Positions 5,891 to 7,747 of a stretch of DNA of 7,747 nucleotides are shown here, piece after piece. The notes beneath the pieces were generated by a model. That model worked only from the letters and a program-made list of their open reading frames with translations, ran no database searches and had not been told where the DNA came from. Positions within the stretch are counted from its first letter, which is position 1. Every line of letters starts with the position of its first letter. Origin of the DNA: 40CM-4-65-16 sp035279785 (GTDB taxonomy: Bacteria > Chloroflexota > Dormibacteria > Dormibacterales > Dormibacteraceae). The stretch lies in NCBI GenBank assembly GCA_035279785.1, contig DATEHC010000098.1, forward strand, positions 1 to 7,747, in the 5' to 3' direction. Made by a program: the position numbers and the translations under genes.

Positions 5891-5896
5891 AGCTTA
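5891..5896 (-). promoter_or_regulatory. Probable -10 element (TAAGCT) for the YhhN-type gene
   Basis: On the minus strand TAAGCT ends 10 nt before the ATG at 5880, inside the 30-nt gap between tRNA-Arg(CCG) and the gene. It matches the spacing seen at the other starts of the window. Confidence 0.4.
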
Positions 5897-5910
5897 GGCG
5901 TCGGCGATCG

Positions 5911-5986
5911 TGGTGCGCCTGGCAGGAATCGAACCTGCTGCCTTTCGGTCCGGAGCCGAACGCTCTGTCCGGTGAGCTACAGGCGC
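5911..5986 (-). tRNA. tRNA-Arg, anticodon CCG
   Basis: Read on the minus strand, the 7-bp acceptor stem GCGCCTG pairs with CAGGCGC, the D arm is GCTC/GAGC with an ACCGGACA loop, the anticodon stem is TTCGG/CCGAA around loop CTCCGGA (anticodon CCG, reading CGG), the variable loop is AGGCA, and the T arm is GCAGG-TTCGATT-CCTGC. The discriminator is A and the 3' CCA is encoded (5911-5913). All stems are fully paired. It shares nearly its whole body with tRNA-Arg(GCG) at 6670, with compensated changes in the T stem, so the two are paralogous isoacceptors pointing away from each other. Confidence 0.95.
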
Positions 5987-5999
5987 GACAGCAACAAGT

Positions 6000-6011
6000 C
6001 AGTCTAGACTG
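6000..6011. promoter_or_regulatory. 12-bp perfect palindrome CAGTCTAGACTG, likely two-way promoter core or operator
   Basis: The palindrome contains TAGACT on both strands. On the plus strand (6005-6010) it ends 9 nt before the GTG of the lipoprotein gene. On the minus strand (6001-6006) it ends 14 nt before the 5' end of tRNA-Arg(CCG). Both distances fit a -10 element, so it may be a symmetric bidirectional promoter like that at 3643-3652. A dimeric repressor operator is the alternative. Confidence 0.45.
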
Positions 6012-6019
6012 CGGCCCCC

Positions 6020-6649
6020 GTGGGTCGGTTGCTCCTTGGTTTGCTGCTGGTGGCGATGGTCGCGTGTCAGAACGAGACGCACCCGGTCTTCAGTCCGGTG
6101 CCGTCCCCCACGCCTCACACGCAGCCGACGGCGGCGATCCTCCAGGCCGGCGATGTGCCCGCGGGACTGAGCGTTTGCCTCGGCTCGGGCCCGATCGACG
6201 TGTACCTGTCGGTACTCGCGGACGCTACGTCGGACCTGGCCGCGCGCGACACCGCGCTGTGGCAGTCCCTGCGTCAGCTTGGCGCTGTGAGCGGTGCCAT
6301 CTCGGTGTTCGCCGCCGATCCTTCTTCGTGCAAGGCCGAACTCGGCGCAGCCGGAAACGTCAAAGCGATGGCCAGCTTCGTGGCGGAGTTTGGCGATGAG
6401 GCGGAAGCGGACCGCGCCTGGCAGGCAGGAGTTTTCGGCTTCGCGCCGCCGCCGAATGGCCAGGTCGCGCCGGGCATGACGCGCGGCGCGAGCACCGGTC
6501 TCGGTGCGAGCTCGTTCGTCTACGACCGGCCGTCGGTACGATTGGCGAGCTGGCGCCGCTCGCTCTTCGTCGCGCTCGTGGTGGCCAGCAACCTCGATTT
6601 GAACTCGTTCCACGCCGCGACGGGTGCAGTCGACCCCCGCCTAAACTAG
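6020..6649 (+). CDS. Predicted lipoprotein, unknown function
   Basis: A 209-residue protein with a lipoprotein-type signal: MGR, a leucine-rich core, then AMVA|C with the candidate lipidated cysteine at C16 (the lipobox is acceptable but has Met at -3). A Pro/Thr/Ser linker follows (about 20-38), then a globular domain of about 165 residues. Two further cysteines, C53 (LSVCLG) and C104 (PSSCKA), could form a disulfide. Alternating helix and strand segments include AEFGDEAEADRAWQAGVFGFAPP and a hydrophobic strand FVALVVASNLD near the end. It is probably anchored outside the cytoplasmic membrane. I do not recognise the domain; the pattern is reminiscent of small secreted sensor or binding domains, without proof. 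The start is GTG at 6020; there is no Shine-Dalgarno, but TAGACT ends 9 nt upstream. It lies between two outward-facing tRNA-Arg genes. Confidence 0.72.
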   Translation: MGRLLLGLLLVAMVACQNETHPVFSPVPSPTPHTQPTAAILQAGDVPAGLSVCLGSGPIDVYLSVLADATSDLAARDTALWQSLRQLGAVSGAISVFAADPSSCKAELGAAGNVKAMASFVAEFGDEAEADRAWQAGVFGFAPPPNGQVAPGMTRGASTGLGASSFVYDRPSVRLASWRRSLFVALVVASNLDLNSFHAATGAVDPRLN

Positions 6650-6669
6650 ACCCCCCGGCCGTCTCCATC

Positions 6670-6745
6670 GCGCCTGTAGCTCACCGGATAGAGCGCTTGC
6701 CTGCGGAGCAAGAGGCAGCAAGTTCGATTCTTGCCAGGCGCACCA
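6670..6745 (+). tRNA. tRNA-Arg, anticodon GCG
   Basis: Acceptor GCGCCTG/CAGGCGC, D arm GCTC/GAGC with loop ACCGGATA, anticodon stem CTTGC/GCAAG around loop CTGCGGA (anticodon GCG), variable loop AGGCA, T arm GCAAG-TTCGATT-CTTGC, discriminator A, and encoded CCA at 6743-6745. All four stems pair fully. GCG reads CGC and CGU directly, whereas most bacteria read these codons with an ACG tRNA edited to inosine by TadA. The 3' part of this gene, from the anticodon stem to 5 nt past CCA, is repeated at 7172-7227. Confidence 0.94.
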
Positions 6746-6750
6746 GTCGC
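6695..6750 (+). repeat. Direct repeat unit 1 (3' part of tRNA-Arg, putative att site)
   Basis: This 56-bp segment recurs 477 bp downstream with a single mismatch (G6715 versus C7192). It runs from the anticodon stem through the T arm and CCA, plus GTCGC beyond the gene. This is the part of a tRNA gene that site-specific integrases typically use as attB and regenerate on insertion. Confidence 0.85.
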
Positions 6751-6791
6751 GCGTTAGCTTGACACCGATGCGCGTCTTATTGAGGACAGCT

Positions 6792-6797
6792 TAGGCT
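6792..6797 (+). promoter_or_regulatory. Probable -10 element (TAGGCT) for the VOC gene
   Basis: TAGGCT ends 6 nt before the ATG at 6804, with no Shine-Dalgarno in between. A perfect TTGACA lies at 6759-6764, but it is 27 bp from this hexamer, too far to be its -35 partner. Confidence 0.4.
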
Positions 6798-6803
6798 CGA
6801 ACC

Positions 6804-7154
6804 ATGCCTGTTACTGGAATCGGCGGCCTGTTCTTTCGGTCGAGCGATCCGGACTCGCTTGCTGCTTGGTATCGAACCCATCTAGACATTCCGGTCGGAG
6901 GCGACGCCGTGTGGGAGCAGGCGGCGGGGCCGACGGTCATGTCTCCGTTTCCTGCCGACACCGACTACTTTCCGCCGGACCGCCAGTGGATGCTCAACCT
7001 GCGCGTCAGCGGCCTGGATGAATTGATCGCCCGGCTCGAGCGAGCCGGAATTCCCGTGGAGCAACGACCTGAGTGGAACGCGCCTGGGGTCGGACGATTT
7101 GCCCGACTGCGCGACCCGGATGGCCTACAGATCGAACTATGGGAACCTGACTAG
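6804..7154 (+). CDS. VOC-superfamily protein (glyoxalase/bleomycin-resistance/dioxygenase fold)
   Basis: A 116-residue single-domain vicinal-oxygen-chelate protein with two beta-alpha-beta-beta-beta modules. The first has GIGGLFFRSSDPDSLAAWYRTHLDIPV (residues 5-31), the second WMLNLRVSGLDELIARLERAGIPV (62-85), ending in RFARLRDPDGLQIELWEPD, the usual closing strand with candidate metal ligand E111. The first strand lacks the His ligand typical of glyoxalase I, so metal binding may be incomplete and the activity cannot be named. The length is normal for one VOC domain; such proteins generally dimerise. The gene occupies nearly all the space between tRNA-Arg(GCG) and the copy of its 3' end; the tRNA-derived sequence starts right after its stop. 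It may be cargo carried or left by an integrated element. Confidence 0.85.
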   Translation: MPVTGIGGLFFRSSDPDSLAAWYRTHLDIPVGGDAVWEQAAGPTVMSPFPADTDYFPPDRQWMLNLRVSGLDELIARLERAGIPVEQRPEWNAPGVGRFARLRDPDGLQIELWEPD

Positions 7155-7171
7155 GCGCTGCCGAGAGCCGT

Positions 7172-7227
7172 GCTTGCCTGCGGAGCAAGAGCCAGCAAGT
7201 TCGATTCTTGCCAGGCGCACCAGTCGC
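7172..7227 (+). repeat. Direct repeat unit 2: tRNA-Arg 3' fragment (putative second att site)
   Basis: This matches 6695-6750 at 55 of 56 positions, including the anticodon loop CTGCGGA, the T arm and CCA. The acceptor 5' strand and D arm are absent, so it cannot fold as a tRNA. The preceding bases 7155-7168 (GCGCTG, CCG, AGAGC) can be laid against the missing 5' half with short gaps, so erosion of a full tRNA copy is an alternative to an attachment site. Either way it is not a functional tRNA gene. Confidence 0.85.
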
Positions 7228-7360
7228 CTTTTCGAGTTCAACCGGCCGGGGGTGGGTCTCTCCCGCAGCTTCGGCCTCTCAGCCACCGGATAAGCCTCTG
7301 CCGGCCGCGGGAAGCTCAGTCGCCCGGTGCGACACGGCCGTTAGGATTCCAGGCGCCCAG
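7228..7360. other. Non-coding spacer
   Basis: From the tRNA fragment to the next gene I see no supportable open frame, no terminator with a clear stem and T-run (only TTTT at 7229-7232), and no RNA gene. TAGGAT at 7342-7347 is a reasonable -10 for the gene at 7361. The stretch ACCGGATA at 7285-7292 also occurs in the tRNA-Arg(GCG) D loop. Confidence 0.5.
7342..7347 (+). promoter_or_regulatory. Possible -10 element (TAGGAT) for the last gene
   Basis: TAGGAT ends 13 nt before the ATG at 7361, which would give a leader of only a few bases. No Shine-Dalgarno is visible. The hexamer 17 bp upstream does not resemble a -35. Confidence 0.35.
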
Positions 7361-7747
7361 ATGAAGGCGAAGGCGCCGGTGCATCGGCAGCAGCCGCCAA
7401 GGGTGGCTAAGGGGTTCCGCCGCTGGGCGCAGAAGAAACCCGGCGACGGCTTGCAGTTGGCCGTCGTTTTCATTCTGCCCCTGCTGGCCCTCCTCTTCGG
7501 CGCGGATCTGATCCTGTCGGTGCCGGAGGCGCGCCAGGCAGCAGCAGGCGAGGAATTCGGATTGGCGATGCTGGCTGGTCTGCTGATCATCGCCGTGCTT
7601 GTCTATCTCCGCCGCTATCCCGACGGAAGCTTCTTCACCCTCGATTCGGCGCTTGTCTCCCAGCGGAGGAAGGCGGCAGCCAAGTGGCACCGCAGGAATG
7701 CCGGTGTCCCAGCCTGGCTAATAGCGCTGGCTTTACTGATCTTTCCG
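7361..7747 (+). CDS. Membrane protein, N-terminal part, unknown function
   Basis: An open frame of 129 codons runs from ATG 7361 to the window edge without a stop. It begins with a basic, proline-containing cytoplasmic-type segment (MKAKAPVHRQQPPRVAKGFRR), followed by a hydrophobic helix (about 36-53, LQLAVVFILPLLALLFGA), an acidic/Ala loop, a second helix (about 73-91, GLAMLAGLLIIAVLVYL), a basic stretch with RRYPDGSFFTLDSALVSQRRK, and the start of a third helix (AWLIALALLIFP). The positive-inside rule puts the N-terminus and the second loop in the cytoplasm. I do not recognise the family. The opposite strand is also open here, but its translation is polar and repetitive and reads as a shadow. 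Confidence 0.65.
   Translation, partial: MKAKAPVHRQQPPRVAKGFRRWAQKKPGDGLQLAVVFILPLLALLFGADLILSVPEARQAAAGEEFGLAMLAGLLIIAVLVYLRRYPDGSFFTLDSALVSQRRKAAAKWHRRNAGVPAWLIALALLIFP

Noticed and set aside
5476..6399. A 307-codon plus-strand frame across the YhhN-type gene, the tRNA and the lipoprotein start.
   Set aside because: It reads through a tRNA gene and is antisense to, or out of frame with, convincing genes; the composition is charged and repetitive.
6759..6764. Perfect TTGACA as the -35 box of the VOC gene.
   Set aside because: The nearest convincing -10 (TAGGCT, 6792) is 27 bp away, and the hexamers at 16-18 bp spacing do not resemble a -10; probably chance.
7316..7690. A 124-codon minus-strand frame at the right edge.
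   Set aside because: The plus strand encodes a sensible membrane protein with basic N-terminus and helices, while the minus translation is Gln/Arg-rich and resembles no domain.
1..7747. CRISPR arrays, insertion sequences, toxin-antitoxin or phage genes.
   Set aside because: No regularly spaced short repeats, transposase or integrase motifs, or paired small genes of those types were seen on either strand.

Overview
This is a GC-rich (roughly two-thirds G+C by eye), densely packed bacterial window with no phage, transposase or CRISPR genes. Overlapping gene ends, encoded CCA on both tRNAs, and a recurrent TANNNT hexamer 6-10 nt upstream of starts (mostly without a Shine-Dalgarno) suggest a high-GC lineage that uses leaderless mRNAs, such as Actinomycetota, Chloroflexota or Dormibacterota. 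That placement is inference; no marker gene fixes it. I see no new multi-gene defence or metabolic system. The main points are a structural anomaly at the left, a tRNA-derived repeat at the right, and a clear promoter pattern.

Left third (1-2914): a diverged inverted repeat centred near 1503. Moving outward from the centre, each arm carries the 3' part of an acyl-CoA carboxylase carboxyltransferase gene and then a convergent UbiA-like membrane protein gene. The left arm alone has a PAQR/hemolysin-III gene between them. The two carboxyltransferase pieces are about 85% identical in protein by eye, fully open and catalytically intact, yet both lack the same N-terminal half. They are joined head to head at a near-palindromic codon stretch. 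This looks like a recent or artificial join of two related loci rather than an old duplication.

Middle (2174-5249): a UbiE/MenG-like methyltransferase and the UbiA-like gene form a translationally coupled minus-strand pair, plausibly acting on an isoprenoid quinone or similar lipid. Divergent from the methyltransferase, with 27 bp between the starts, is a PNPOx-like flavin or F420 split-barrel protein. It is followed convergently by an aldo/keto reductase with all four catalytic residues. Divergent from the reductase is a 70-residue conserved-looking small protein with the best Shine-Dalgarno in the window.

Right third (5242-7747): a YhhN/TMEM86-family membrane protein, tRNA-Arg(CCG), a small predicted lipoprotein, tRNA-Arg(GCG), a single-domain VOC protein, a 56-bp near-perfect copy of the 3' part of tRNA-Arg(GCG), and the start of a membrane protein that runs off the window. 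The VOC gene lies exactly between the tRNA and its 3'-end copy, the arrangement expected from integration at a tRNA gene.

Expression: all genes are packed so that convergent pairs overlap at their stops (two share a CTAG) and two divergent pairs appear to share one symmetric -10 region.
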